Below are positions 35,385-44,142 of a stretch of DNA of 64,000 nucleotides, piece after piece. Position 1 is the stretch's first letter. Each line of letters starts with the position of its first letter. Under the pieces are notes generated by a model, which searched no databases, was not told the origin of the DNA, and was given only the letters and a program-made list of their open reading frames with translations. This stretch comes from Oscillospiraceae bacterium (GTDB lineage Bacteria > Bacillota > Clostridia > Oscillospirales > Oscillospiraceae): positions 30,797 to 94,796 of the forward strand of contig WRDH01000004.1 of assembly GCA_009783555.1 (NCBI GenBank), read 5' to 3'. A program made the translations under genes and the position numbers.

Positions 35385-36320
35385 TTAAACTTTGCCGTCA
35401 CAACCGAGAACACTTTGGATTTTGTGCTTAACAAGGTCTTTAATATTAGCACGTCCCGGACTTAAGTATTGACGCGGGTCAAAATGCGACGGATGCAGTG
35501 CAAAATGCTCTCTAATACCTGCGGTCATACCAAGGCGTAAATCAGAGTCAATGTTTATCTTACAGACCGATGAGCGTGCAGCCTCACGGAGCATATCTTC
35601 GGGAATACCAATCGCATCGGGCATATCACCGCCATACTTGTTGATAATCTCAACATATTTCGGCACAACTGATGAAGCACCGTGTAAAACTATCGGGAAG
35701 TTCGGAAGTCTCTTTGAAATTTCTTCGAGAATATCAAATCTCAAGTGCGGTTTTTGGCCGGGCTTAAATTTATACGCGCCATGACTTGTGCCGATAGCAA
35801 TTGCAAGTGAATCAACACCTGTTCTTTGTACAAATTCTTCAACTTCCTCCGGACGGGTAAACGCGGCATCCTCTTCCGAGACATTAACATCGTCTTCTAT
35901 CCCTGCAAGTTTACCAAGCTCACCTTCAACGACCACTCCCCTGTCGTGTGCGTATTTAACAACTTCTGCCGTGAGCTTGATATTCTCCTCAAAAGAATGT
36001 TTTGAGCCGTCAAACATAACGGACGTAAAACCGCCGTCAATGCATGATTTACAAATCTCAAAATCTTCACCATGGTCAAGATGTACACAGATGGGAAGCC
36101 CCGTATCGATTTCAGCAGCCTCTATAAGCTTCATCAAATAAACGTGCTTTGCATACTTTCTCGCACCTGCCGATACTTGCAAAATTAGCGGTGCTTTCAG
36201 TTCCGAAGCAGCTTCGGTGATTCCCTGGATAATCTCCAGATTGTTGACATTAAAAGCCCCAATCGCGTATTTCCCCTCATACGCTTTTTTGAACATTTCC
36301 GTCGATGTGACTATTGGCAT
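35385..36320 (-). CDS. fba: Class II fructose-1,6-bisphosphate aldolase
   Basis: Zinc aldolase of glycolysis and gluconeogenesis, 311 residues. Landmarks are VHLDHGEDFE (zinc/catalytic Asp), SVMFDGSKHSFEENI, VVEGELGKLAG, AIAIGTSHGAYKF, VLHGASSVVP and CKINIDSDLR. ATG 36320 follows AGGAGGG. It is divergent from the PPi-dependent phosphofructokinase, so two successive glycolytic steps share one intergenic region. Confidence 0.95.
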   Translation of the reverse strand: MPIVTSTEMFKKAYEGKYAIGAFNVNNLEIIQGITEAASELKAPLILQVSAGARKYAKHVYLMKLIEAAEIDTGLPICVHLDHGEDFEICKSCIDGGFTSVMFDGSKHSFEENIKLTAEVVKYAHDRGVVVEGELGKLAGIEDDVNVSEEDAAFTRPEEVEEFVQRTGVDSLAIAIGTSHGAYKFKPGQKPHLRFDILEEISKRLPNFPIVLHGASSVVPKYVEIINKYGGDMPDAIGIPEDMLREAARSSVCKINIDSDLRLGMTAGIREHFALHPSHFDPRQYLSPGRANIKDLVKHKIQSVLGCDGKV

Positions 36321-36365
36321 TATATTCCCTCCTAATTCATTTCCTTAAATTTATTAACACCGATG

Positions 36366-36394
36366 ATTTTAGCATGATTTCCAAGTGCCATCAA
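36366..36394 (-). promoter_or_regulatory. Promoter for fba-gdhA
   Basis: Minus strand TTGATG (36389-36394), 17-bp spacer, TAAAAT (36366-36371), about 45 bp ahead of the fba start. Confidence 0.65.
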
Positions 36395-36467
36395 GTTAAT
36401 TTTTTGTTATGTTAAATTCATAATATGGCACCGGTATGAAATAGAAATTTTTGTTTACATTTGATAT

Positions 36468-36496
36468 TTGATTTTGGAGTTATACTGTGATATTCT
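36468..36496 (+). promoter_or_regulatory. Possible promoter for the phosphofructokinase gene
   Basis: TTGATT (36468-36473), 17-bp spacer, TATTCT (36491-36496). Other -10-like boxes lie nearby (TATACT at 36481), so the exact start is uncertain. Confidence 0.4.
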
Positions 36497-36553
36497 TCTC
36501 AAGTACACTATTTTTGCAGTATGAATAAAACATAGAGAGGAACAGGCAAAATT

Positions 36554-37786
36554 ATGGCAGAGAAACTTAGAGGTGCAGCAGTATTCGGGCAGTCCGGAGG
36601 ACCTACATCGGTTATAAACGCAAGTGCCTACGGAGTTATCAGAACAGCTCTTGATGCACCCGAAATAACAAACGTCTACGGCATGGCTCACGGAATTGTC
36701 GGTATGTTAAACGACGAGTTGTATGACATGAGCAAAGAGGATGCCGGTGAACTGGAATTACTATTAAATACACCATCTTCAGCACTCGGCTCATGCAGAT
36801 ATAAAATCAACGGCGACGAAGATCTGAAAAAAATCCACGAAATGTGTGTTAAATACAATATTCGTTATTTTTTCTATAACGGCGGCAACGATTCAATGGA
36901 CACATGCAACAAAATCAGCAACTATATGGAAAAAGTCGGATACGAATGCCGTGTAATGGGTGTTCCGAAAACAATCGACAACGACCTCGTAGGCACAGAT
37001 CATTGCCCCGGCTTCGGCAGTGCGGCAAAATATATCGCAACATCCGTTGCGGAAGTCCATCAAGATGCATATGTTTATGATACCGGTGCAATCACAGTCA
37101 TGGAAATAATGGGGCGAAACGCAGGCTGGCTGACAGGTGCGTCTGCTTTAGCATGTCTTTCGGACTCGCCGCCCGACCTCATATATCTACCTGAAGTCCC
37201 GTTTGATATGGACAAATTTCTAAGAGACATCGAAGCAGTGTACAAAAAGAAAAAAAAGTGTCTCATTACAATATCGGAAGGCGCACAATACGCTGACGGT
37301 TCATTTGTTTCACACGCAAAAGTATCAACAACCGACGGTTTTGGTCATGCGCAGCTCGGTGGTACAGCCGCTCAGTTGGCTGCCCGCATTACAAAAGAAT
37401 TCGGCGTAAAAACACGCGGTATAGAACTAAGCCTTCTCCAACGCTGTGCGGCACACCTTGCCTCTCAAACAGATATTGACGAAGCGTTTTTGGCGGGGAA
37501 ATCAGCGGTTGAATATGCCATTGCAGGCGGTACGGGAAAAATGGTTTGTTTTATCCGGGACTCAAAAGATGGAAAATATCATTGCAGAGTTGAATACGAG
37601 CCGCTTAGTATATGCGCAAACGCAGAGAAAAAAATCCCGAAGGAATGGATTACCAAAGACGAAACGTATGTCACACAAGAGTTTATAGACTACGTATTAC
37701 CTTTAATTCAAGGCGATAATAAGCGTACGCAGGAGAACAGCCTGCCGCGCTTTGCAAAATTAAAGAAGATAAAAGCCACAATATAG
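36554..37786 (+). CDS. pfp: Pyrophosphate-type 6-phosphofructokinase
   Basis: A 410-residue group of phosphofructokinase expected to use pyrophosphate instead of ATP. The two diagnostic places both point that way: the P-loop segment reads NGGNDSMDT (Asp where ATP enzymes have GDGS glycine) and the catalytic motif is [10 protein letters not shown] with Lys, not the ATP-type [18 protein letters not shown] and [11 protein letters not shown] also fit. ATG 36554 follows AGAGGA. Reversible PPi-linked glycolysis is common in anaerobic Clostridia. A rubrerythrin gene follows 25 nt later. Confidence 0.9.
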   Translation: MAEKLRGAAVFGQSGGPTSVINASAYGVIRTALDAPEITNVYGMAHGIVGMLNDELYDMSKEDAGELELLLNTPSSALGSCRYKINGDEDLKKIHEMCVKYNIRYFFYNGGNDSMDTCNKISNYMEKVGYECRVMGVPKTIDNDLVGTDHCPGFGSAAKYIATSVAEVHQDAYVYDTGAITVMEIMGRNAGWLTGASALACLSDSPPDLIYLPEVPFDMDKFLRDIEAVYKKKKKCLITISEGAQYADGSFVSHAKVSTTDGFGHAQLGGTAAQLAARITKEFGVKTRGIELSLLQRCAAHLASQTDIDEAFLAGKSAVEYAIAGGTGKMVCFIRDSKDGKYHCRVEYEPLSICANAEKKIPKEWITKDETYVTQEFIDYVLPLIQGDNKRTQENSLPRFAKLKKIKATI

Positions 37787-37811
37787 AGTTACAGAAAAGG
37801 AGTATGTAAAC

Positions 37812-38357
37812 ATGGGAAACAATCTTAAAGGCACAAAAACAGAAGCAAATCTGGAAGCAGCATTTTCAGGCGAATCTCAAGCAAGAAACAAGTACACATA
37901 TTTTGCGTCAAAGGCGAAAAAAGAGGGCTATGAGCAAATAGCAGCCTTGTTCCTGGAAACCGCCGAAAACGAAAAAGAACACGCAGAACTGTGGTTTAAG
38001 TATCTGCACGACGGCGCAGTACCCGATACAATCGCAAATCTGGAAGCCGCCGCAGACGGAGAGCACTACGAGTGGACTAAAATGTATACGGACATGGCAC
38101 TTGACGCACGGGAAGAAGGATTTACCGAAATCGCGGCAATCTTTGAGCAGGTCGCTTCTGTTGAAAAAGAGCATGAAGCACGTTATAGAGAATTGCTGGC
38201 AAATGTAAAAGCCGGAAGAGTCTTTGCACGCGATTGCGAAGAGAAATGGCATTGCAGAAACTGCGGAAAAATCCTCGTCGGTAAAGAAGCACCGAACGCA
38301 TGCCCGGCATGTAAACACCCGAAGGCATACTTTGAAATCAAAGCAGAGAACTATTAA
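37812..38357 (+). CDS. rbr: Rubrerythrin
   Basis: Non-heme di-iron peroxidase that detoxifies hydrogen peroxide in anaerobes; 181 residues. The ferritin-like domain supplies its ligands in [19 protein letters not shown] and EKEHEARY. The C-terminal rubredoxin module has WHCRNCGK and [11 protein letters not shown] 37812 follows AAGGAG. It is probably cotranscribed with pfp. Confidence 0.95.
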   Translation: MGNNLKGTKTEANLEAAFSGESQARNKYTYFASKAKKEGYEQIAALFLETAENEKEHAELWFKYLHDGAVPDTIANLEAAADGEHYEWTKMYTDMALDAREEGFTEIAAIFEQVASVEKEHEARYRELLANVKAGRVFARDCEEKWHCRNCGKILVGKEAPNACPACKHPKAYFEIKAENY

Positions 38358-38393
38358 GTGCCATAAGAGGTAAAGTATCAGGGAGATGTGCTG

Positions 38394-38582
38394 ATGGGAA
38401 ACGAGCAGAGGGATAAAATTGATTGCTTCAACTGTGTCCATTTTGCCGTGACGTGGGAGCCGAATCATCCGAGATCATGTAAACTGTTCGGCTTCAAAAC
38501 AGCACAACTCCCCTCAATAGCAGTGGAAAAATCCTCAGGCGCACCGTGCTCAGGATTTGAGCGAAAGCCCGACAAGAAGTAG
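38394..38582 (+). CDS. Small conserved cysteine protein
   Basis: A 62-residue protein with four cysteines: IDCFNCVHFAVTWEP, RSCKLFGF and APCSGFE. I have seen similar short proteins in Clostridia and Bacillota, sometimes carrying a doubtful uracil-DNA-glycosylase label; nothing here supports that activity. ATG 38394 follows GGGAG at eight bases. It lies 36 nt behind rubrerythrin and may bind a metal or cluster. Confidence 0.7.
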   Translation: MGNEQRDKIDCFNCVHFAVTWEPNHPRSCKLFGFKTAQLPSIAVEKSSGAPCSGFERKPDKK

Positions 38583-38616
38583 GAAAAACGTAAAAAACCG
38601 AAAGAGTACCAACGTA

Positions 38617-38651
38617 TCAGCACCCGTGACTGTAGTAATCCCGGGTGCTGA
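38617..38651. terminator. Hairpin between convergent genes
   Basis: TCAGCACCCG pairs perfectly with CGGGTGCTGA around a 15-nt loop, between the small Cys protein and the GH120 gene. The T run is poor; a terminator role is inferred from position. Confidence 0.5.
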
Positions 38652-38666
38652 AGTTATGGAAGAAGC

Positions 38667-40598
38667 TTACTCCGCAACGCAAATTCTGTTTACACCATCT
38701 TTTAAGCATGCAAACGGTCCCGGCACTGTTTTTTCCTCTGCTAGCTCGTCCAGATAATCTGAATCGAGTTCCATATAACCTCCGTCGAAATCTTCAAAGT
38801 CCGCATCAACAATGCGGGCGCGGCCGAGGGTTTTCGTATTATGGGGATTCGACTTAAATGCCTCGAATCCCGCCGGCATTGTTATATTCAGGTATACCTT
38901 TCCGTCTACCTCTTCAAGATAGAACTCCGCGTCAAAATCCGGTTTATCAAGCTTTTCAGCTTCTTTCTCGAATGCTTTTGCGCCATTTGTGTAGACATTA
39001 TCTGCAATATAGACAGGCTGCTTAGTAACATGAAACTCTCTATGATCACAAGGCTGTTGAGCATCAACTATATTAATAAATTCCTCAAGTGACGTTGTGT
39101 GACCGTCAAAAACTGCTGTTCCTACTACATCAGGAGTCCTGCCGCCAACGAAGATGTTTTGATAATATCTGTCGTCGCCGCCATACATCGCAGCGAAACC
39201 TGTTACATCTGTGCTGTGCGGTGCATGATACGGCGTTGCCCTGTCGGTTGAGGCAAGCCTTTCTATTTTTCCGCCGAAAAGATTGTGAATATAAGCAAAG
39301 CCTTGTGCATCGTTAAGCAGGGAGTATTTTGAACCCAGTATATTATAATCAACAAGAGTCGGACCGTGAGAAACCTCTACAAACAAATCACGGTTATTAT
39401 CATATAACAGATTTTTGCTCACTCTTGTTCCCTGTGCCTGCCAATCCAGCCAAATCCCAAGAGAACAATCATGTATGTGATTATGATGTATGTGAACATC
39501 AATAGGAGCATGAAGCTTAATCCCGGCAATTTCATGACCGTAGAACTCACGTCTGACAGCTATATTATATATATGATTTCCGTAGATTTCGCTGAACACA
39601 CAGCCTAAATGCCCAACTATTCCATTTTGACCGCAATCGTAGATTACATTGTTCCTGATTATATGCGAACCGATTTTTTCTTTTGACCATCCGATCTTTC
39701 GAGCTTTGAATACAGATTCAAGCTGATATTGATATCCGGGCTTGTCTTTTTTGAATGTACGGTCATTATTTCCCGTGGATGCTTCCTTACCAATACTGAT
39801 TGCGCTGCATTTTGCGTTATGGATGATATTATTCTCGATTATCCAGCCTTTGCTCCAATGAGGACCGATAAGTCCCGGCTGGTCTGCTGTCGGCGGCGTC
39901 CACGGAGTTGCAGCTTGTGCCATTTCAAACCCGCTAACGGTGATGTAGTTGACACCCACTTTATCCGGATAAAAACAACATTTGCGGACATTTATCTCAA
40001 CAAGTTCGATATTCGGGTCATAAACATGGAAGTTAGCATAAATAATCGTATTATCATCTTCTACCACGGAGAACCACAGATACTTTGTTTGTTCTGTGTT
40101 TTTGATCGGAGACATTTCCTGTGTCCAGTTATCAAGAACTTCCTTTTTAATCACCGGGTTAAAGAGATGCTCATAATTATCAGCTTCGTATAAAGACATA
40201 CCGTTAAGATATACATCGCCCAGATGTGCCGAACGTCCTTCCGGGAGTAAGAGCCAGTCGCCTTCGACTATTTCTTTATATGGGTTAAAATCTCCAAAAA
40301 GACAGTTTGGAACAACAGCTTTCCATACAGTACCATCGACTTTTTCCCATTTTTGAATATGCTCTGAACCTTTGATGACAACGCATTCGCCTTGTGCTGC
40401 CTGATAGGTGATGCGGCGCGAATCACTACGTCCGCCTTCACATGGTTTGACCCACTCTCTGTACTCTCCCTCATGAACGGTTATCGTGTCACCGGCTTGA
40501 GCAATCGAAGCGGCAGCGTTGATAGTGAGAAACGGGTTTTCTTTTGTGCCTTTATTGGAATCATTGCCGGATTTTGCTACGTGGTATGTATTTGCCAT
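38667..40598 (-). CDS. GH120-like beta-xylosidase (right-handed beta-helix)
   Basis: A 643-residue parallel beta-helix glycosidase with no signal peptide, therefore cytoplasmic. It starts YHVAKSGNDSNKGTKENPFL, and several blocks match what I recall of the GH120 xylosidase XylC of Thermoanaerobacterium, for example GLIGPHWSKGWIIENN and GIWLDWQAQGTRVSKN. The Asp in LGIWLDW and the Glu in RDLFVEVSHGP are the likely catalytic pair. ATG 40598 follows AGGAGGG. It is the last gene behind a three-gene sugar ABC importer, so it probably hydrolyses imported xylo-oligosaccharides. Confidence 0.85.
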   Translation of the reverse strand: MANTYHVAKSGNDSNKGTKENPFLTINAAASIAQAGDTITVHEGEYREWVKPCEGGRSDSRRITYQAAQGECVVIKGSEHIQKWEKVDGTVWKAVVPNCLFGDFNPYKEIVEGDWLLLPEGRSAHLGDVYLNGMSLYEADNYEHLFNPVIKKEVLDNWTQEMSPIKNTEQTKYLWFSVVEDDNTIIYANFHVYDPNIELVEINVRKCCFYPDKVGVNYITVSGFEMAQAATPWTPPTADQPGLIGPHWSKGWIIENNIIHNAKCSAISIGKEASTGNNDRTFKKDKPGYQYQLESVFKARKIGWSKEKIGSHIIRNNVIYDCGQNGIVGHLGCVFSEIYGNHIYNIAVRREFYGHEIAGIKLHAPIDVHIHHNHIHDCSLGIWLDWQAQGTRVSKNLLYDNNRDLFVEVSHGPTLVDYNILGSKYSLLNDAQGFAYIHNLFGGKIERLASTDRATPYHAPHSTDVTGFAAMYGGDDRYYQNIFVGGRTPDVVGTAVFDGHTTSLEEFINIVDAQQPCDHREFHVTKQPVYIADNVYTNGAKAFEKEAEKLDKPDFDAEFYLEEVDGKVYLNITMPAGFEAFKSNPHNTKTLGRARIVDADFEDFDGGYMELDSDYLDELAEEKTVPGPFACLKDGVNRICVAE

Positions 40599-40694
40599 TT
40601 TTATTCCCTCCTGATTTTTATTACTTATATACTGGAAAAGCTTATAGATTATACGGTTTCATTCCGATTATTACAAGATTGTTGACCCGGGATG

Positions 40695-41534
40695 TTAACC
40701 TTTGACAGCTCCAACCATCATACCTTTAATCAACCTGTCTTGCCCTATGATAAACGCAATAATCATCGGCACTGCGGTTAATGTCAAAACTGTCATCATA
40801 AGAGGAACATGATTCGTATACTGTCCTTGAAATTCCCATATTGCCAAAGGAAGTGTCCGGCTTCCCATCGATTGTGTCAAAACAAATGCAAATACGAACT
40901 CGTTCCACATGTTTATTGCGTTAAAGATAGCTAATGTTGCTAAACCGGGTTTACTAAGCGGAAGCATTATAGTAAAGAAGATACGATATTTACTGCATCC
41001 GTCAATCTCCGCAGCTTCTTCCATTTCTCTCGGGATCAGTCCCATAAAAGTTGTCAGAATAAATACTGATATCGGCAGGTTAAACGCAATATACGGTCCT
41101 ATCAGTGCCCAAATCGAATCGAACAGCCCGATATTGCGCATCATAACGAAAATCGGTATTAATGCCACATGTATAGGTATTGCCATACATGCAACAATTG
41201 TGGAAAATATAGTGTTACGAAATTTAAACTTAAAGCGCGATAAAGGATAAGCGGCAAATGAGGTTATCATCAACAATAGAAATAACGATATAGTGACAAC
41301 AATCACACTGTTTAAGAAGTAGTTCCAAAATCCTCCGGTCACCACTGTTACCAGATTACTGAGATAGAAGCTTTGCGGCAACGCAAATACACCGCCCGTC
41401 AGCATTTCAAATTGTGTCTTAAAAGTTGACAGTGCCATAAAGAGAAACGGCGCGCCGGCTATTACCAGCCAGAGAAGAGAGAATATAAATATTGGAATCC
41501 AAACAAGTAAACGCTTTACTTTAGCAATACTCAC
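40695..41534 (-). CDS. Carbohydrate ABC transporter permease (MalG type)
   Basis: A 279-residue inner-membrane permease with six predicted helices. The EAA loop that contacts the ATPase reads EAAEIDGCSKYRIFFTIMLP. It begins with GTG 41534, eight bases after AAGGAG, and overlaps the upstream permease by four bases (GTGA). No ATPase gene is in the cluster, so a shared MsmX-like ATPase elsewhere is likely. Confidence 0.92.
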   Translation of the reverse strand: MSIAKVKRLLVWIPIFIFSLLWLVIAGAPFLFMALSTFKTQFEMLTGGVFALPQSFYLSNLVTVVTGGFWNYFLNSVIVVTISLFLLLMITSFAAYPLSRFKFKFRNTIFSTIVACMAIPIHVALIPIFVMMRNIGLFDSIWALIGPYIAFNLPISVFILTTFMGLIPREMEEAAEIDGCSKYRIFFTIMLPLSKPGLATLAIFNAINMWNEFVFAFVLTQSMGSRTLPLAIWEFQGQYTNHVPLMMTVLTLTAVPMIIAFIIGQDRLIKGMMVGAVKG

Positions 41535-42442
41535 AGTTGTTGCTTCTCCTTCCGGCTTAATAGTTTTATTGTTATAAGTGCAATGGTCGTGATAAGAATG
41601 AACATAGCACCGGCTATGGTTGCTCCATAACTCATTCTCATTGTTAAGAATGTACTCCGGTACATGTGGGTTGCCATGAGTTCACTGGCGTGACTCGGTC
41701 CGCCGCCTGTCATTACAAAGGTCAGGTCGAAAAATGCCAGCGATCCGACTATAGATAGAATCGCACCGCTTCTTATTACCGGGGTAAGCAACGGCAAAGC
41801 CACACGCCAGAAGTATTGACTCTGGCTTGCACCGTCTATAATTGCAGCTTCGTACAGCTCATCGGGTAAGCTGCTGTAACCCGCCAGATACAATACCATG
41901 TAAAAAGGAATAAAGCGCCATGCAACCACCCCGATCACTGCGAAAAGTGCTCTGTCCGGATGACCCAGCAAATCTATGGGCCCGCCGCCGAGAAGTCTTG
42001 AGAAAAAGGTTATAAGCCCAAAGTTTGCGTCCAGAACAAATCTGAAAAGAAAACCAACTGCAACCGTGGACATTAAAAGAGGCAAAAACCAGATTACCTT
42101 AAATATATTGAATCGTTTACCTGCCGCATCGAGGATTGTTGCCAGCAATAGAGCGAATGGAACTTGAAAAACCAACGAAAGCACCATCAAAGTAATATTG
42201 TTTTGAAAAGCTCTCCAGAAAATCGTGTCCGACATCAGTTCCCGCCAGTTATCAAGCCCTATAAAAGTCCGGGTAGGACTTATTCCGCTCCAATTGTAAG
42301 TGCTTAATTGGAATGTATTTATAATAGGATATAAAACAAAAATAACAAGAAATAGTAATGCAGGCGAAAGAAAAACTGCAGCGGCAATATGTGTTGAACG
42401 TTTTCGTATACTTGACAGAGTTGGATTGTGGTTATCGTTCAT
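41531..42442 (-). CDS. Carbohydrate ABC transporter permease (MalF/UgpA type)
   Basis: A 303-residue permease with about six helices (AAAVFLSPALLFLVIFVLYP first). The EAA loop is YEAAIIDGASQSQYFWRVAL. ATG 42442 was chosen because AGGAGGAG precedes it by nine bases; an upstream in-frame extension lacks such a site. It pairs with the MalG-type protein to form the membrane channel. Confidence 0.92.
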   Translation of the reverse strand: MNDNHNPTLSSIRKRSTHIAAAVFLSPALLFLVIFVLYPIINTFQLSTYNWSGISPTRTFIGLDNWRELMSDTIFWRAFQNNITLMVLSLVFQVPFALLLATILDAAGKRFNIFKVIWFLPLLMSTVAVGFLFRFVLDANFGLITFFSRLLGGGPIDLLGHPDRALFAVIGVVAWRFIPFYMVLYLAGYSSLPDELYEAAIIDGASQSQYFWRVALPLLTPVIRSGAILSIVGSLAFFDLTFVMTGGGPSHASELMATHMYRSTFLTMRMSYGATIAGAMFILITTIALITIKLLSRKEKQQL

Positions 42443-42540
42443 TCCAATACTCCTCCTGTCGGAATGTGTTTGGAAAAGGGGCTGATGCAAAACGATAATG
42501 GATTTGCATCAGCCCTTTTATGCTATGGCATTAACATAAA

Positions 42541-43818
42541 CTATCTGTTCCTGTAAGCTACCATGGCAGCTTGCATTTCAGCATTTGCTTGCTGTGGTGT
42601 TGTTTGCAAGCCAAATAACGCTTGAGATGTACTGAGGTGAACCTGTGCTACTTCAGGCGGCAGGAATTGATCATACCAGAGCTGTACTTCCGGAGCTCTT
42701 TGTATAATCGCCATAACGTCACGTGTTAACGGCAGCTCAGGCTGTACTCCTCTAACAGGAGGTATCATACCGGAATCTACACGTTCTTGTACTGCTTGAT
42801 CGTCAAGTAACTGCATAATCAGATTAAATGCTCCTTCTTTGCTGGAAGCTGTAGAAGATACGTGATAGAAGTTGTCACCGGCAGTGCCGATAGCTATGTC
42901 CGGATGAGCATTGCTGTTTTCATATGCCGGGAACGCGAATACGCCTACTTTATCAATAAAGGCTTCGTTTTCGCCCATCATTTGACCGACAAACCAGTTA
43001 CCCATAACATGCATTGCCGCTTGTTCCGAATACATTAACTGGCGGGATTGTCCCGCATCTTCGTCGTTGCCGTTAAAGCCCGGAGCAAAGAAGCCTCTGT
43101 TGACCCAGTCAATTATACGGTCACCGGCAAATTCAAAAGAGGGATGCTCAAAAGAACCCGCGCCTGAAACCGCATTTTGGAAAGGCTCTAAGCCTGCATA
43201 ACGTGTTGCAAGATACATGTAGTAGAATGAACCTGTCCATCTGGGACCGTTGGCAAGCGCAAACGGGATGATATCGTTTGCTACCAGAGTGTCCGCTACT
43301 TGCTCAAGTTCGCCGATAGTGCGCGGAACTGAAAGACCAAGGTTTGCAAATATGTCTTTGTTATAGAAAACCGATGCAACAGCGACACTTTCAGTGGGAA
43401 CACCCCAAATACGCCCGTTGTATGTTGCCTGTGCGATACCGCCTTCGAGATATCTGTTAAGCAGCCCGCTATCGTTGAATAAATCTGTAATATCAGCGAT
43501 ATGTCCGGCTTCAATGTATTCGATCATAGGACCGCCGCTCCATGAAATGAAGATATCGGGTACTTCGTTGGCAGCCATTGCAATCAGAATACGCTCTTTG
43601 TAGTTGTCGTTCATGATAGTAACGATGTTTACTTCATATTGCGGATTGGCTTCAATAAAACGTTCAACAGCTCTCTCTATAATCGATACTTGCGGTTCGG
43701 TAGTTTGAATGTGCCAGAATTCAATAACGGTTTTATCGCTGCCGGATGGTGCGCAGGCTGCCAGGATGCCAAAAAGCATACACAAGGCAAGTGCGAGTAC
43801 TAAAATACGTTTTTTCAT
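42541..43818 (-). CDS. Extracellular sugar-binding lipoprotein
   Basis: A 425-residue family 1 solute-binding protein. The signal peptide MKKRILVLALALCMLFGILA is followed by the lipobox cysteine (LAAC). EFWHIQTTEPQ and YNKDIFANLGLSVPRTIGEL are typical of ABC sugar binders. ATG 43818 follows GGAGG at eight bases; ATG codons further upstream were rejected. It is the first and probably most expressed gene of the importer-xylosidase operon. Xylo-oligosaccharides are the inferred ligand because of the GH120 gene. Confidence 0.92.
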   Translation of the reverse strand: MKKRILVLALALCMLFGILAACAPSGSDKTVIEFWHIQTTEPQVSIIERAVERFIEANPQYEVNIVTIMNDNYKERILIAMAANEVPDIFISWSGGPMIEYIEAGHIADITDLFNDSGLLNRYLEGGIAQATYNGRIWGVPTESVAVASVFYNKDIFANLGLSVPRTIGELEQVADTLVANDIIPFALANGPRWTGSFYYMYLATRYAGLEPFQNAVSGAGSFEHPSFEFAGDRIIDWVNRGFFAPGFNGNDEDAGQSRQLMYSEQAAMHVMGNWFVGQMMGENEAFIDKVGVFAFPAYENSNAHPDIAIGTAGDNFYHVSSTASSKEGAFNLIMQLLDDQAVQERVDSGMIPPVRGVQPELPLTRDVMAIIQRAPEVQLWYDQFLPPEVAQVHLSTSQALFGLQTTPQQANAEMQAAMVAYRNR

Positions 43819-43867
43819 ATACATTTCCTCCATTTTGTTTTTCATTTACTTCTTATTTGTTGCGAGA

Positions 43868-43879
43868 TGTGTTAACACA
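43868..43879. promoter_or_regulatory. Palindromic operator candidate TGTGTTAACACA
   Basis: A perfect 12-bp palindrome between the promoter and start codon of the sugar-binding protein gene, in a position where LacI- or GntR-type repressors bind. Confidence 0.45.
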
Positions 43880-43904
43880 GGGTTCTTCCGAAATTGACTG
43901 ATTA

Positions 43905-43933
43905 AAAATACATTATAATGCATTATTTGTCAA
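43905..43933 (-). promoter_or_regulatory. Promoter of the sugar ABC operon with internal palindrome
   Basis: Minus strand TTGACA (43928-43933), 17-bp spacer and TATTTT (43905-43910). The spacer contains a perfect palindrome ATAATGCATTAT (43915-43926), a second operator candidate. Confidence 0.55.
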
Positions 43934-43954
43934 GATAGATGTGGAAATTTTTTA

Positions 43955-44070
43955 GGTCAAGGGGCGGTTCATCTGCCCTAATCGATTAGATGGTCAAGGA
44001 GGTCAGGGGGACGGTTCAGAGGTCAGGGGGACGGTTCATCTGCCCTAATCGATTAGATGGTCAAGGGGAC
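43955..44070. repeat. Direct-repeat cluster with GGGGACGGTTC motif
   Basis: A 34-bp unit (GGTTCATCTGCCCTAATCGA followed by TTAGATGGTCAAGG) occurs at 43966-43999 and again, identical, at 44033-44066. Between them AGGTCAGGGGGACGGTTCA is repeated. Each 34-bp unit contains the palindrome CTAATCGATTAG and can fold as CATCT...AGATG. The motif is shared with the hairpin at 46713-46801. With the promoters on both sides it fills the roughly 320-bp gap before the aldo-keto reductase. Confidence 0.7.
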
Positions 44071-44083
44071 TGTTTTCTTTTTA

Positions 44084-44112
44084 TTGATATTATCGGCGGA
44101 TGATTATATACT
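44084..44112 (+). promoter_or_regulatory. Promoter for the aldo-keto reductase
   Basis: TTGATA (44084-44089), 17-bp spacer, TATACT (44107-44112), about 30 bp before the start codon and immediately after the direct-repeat cluster. Confidence 0.7.
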
Positions 44113-44142
44113 AGCCGAAAACAACAAAAAGGATATAACAAT

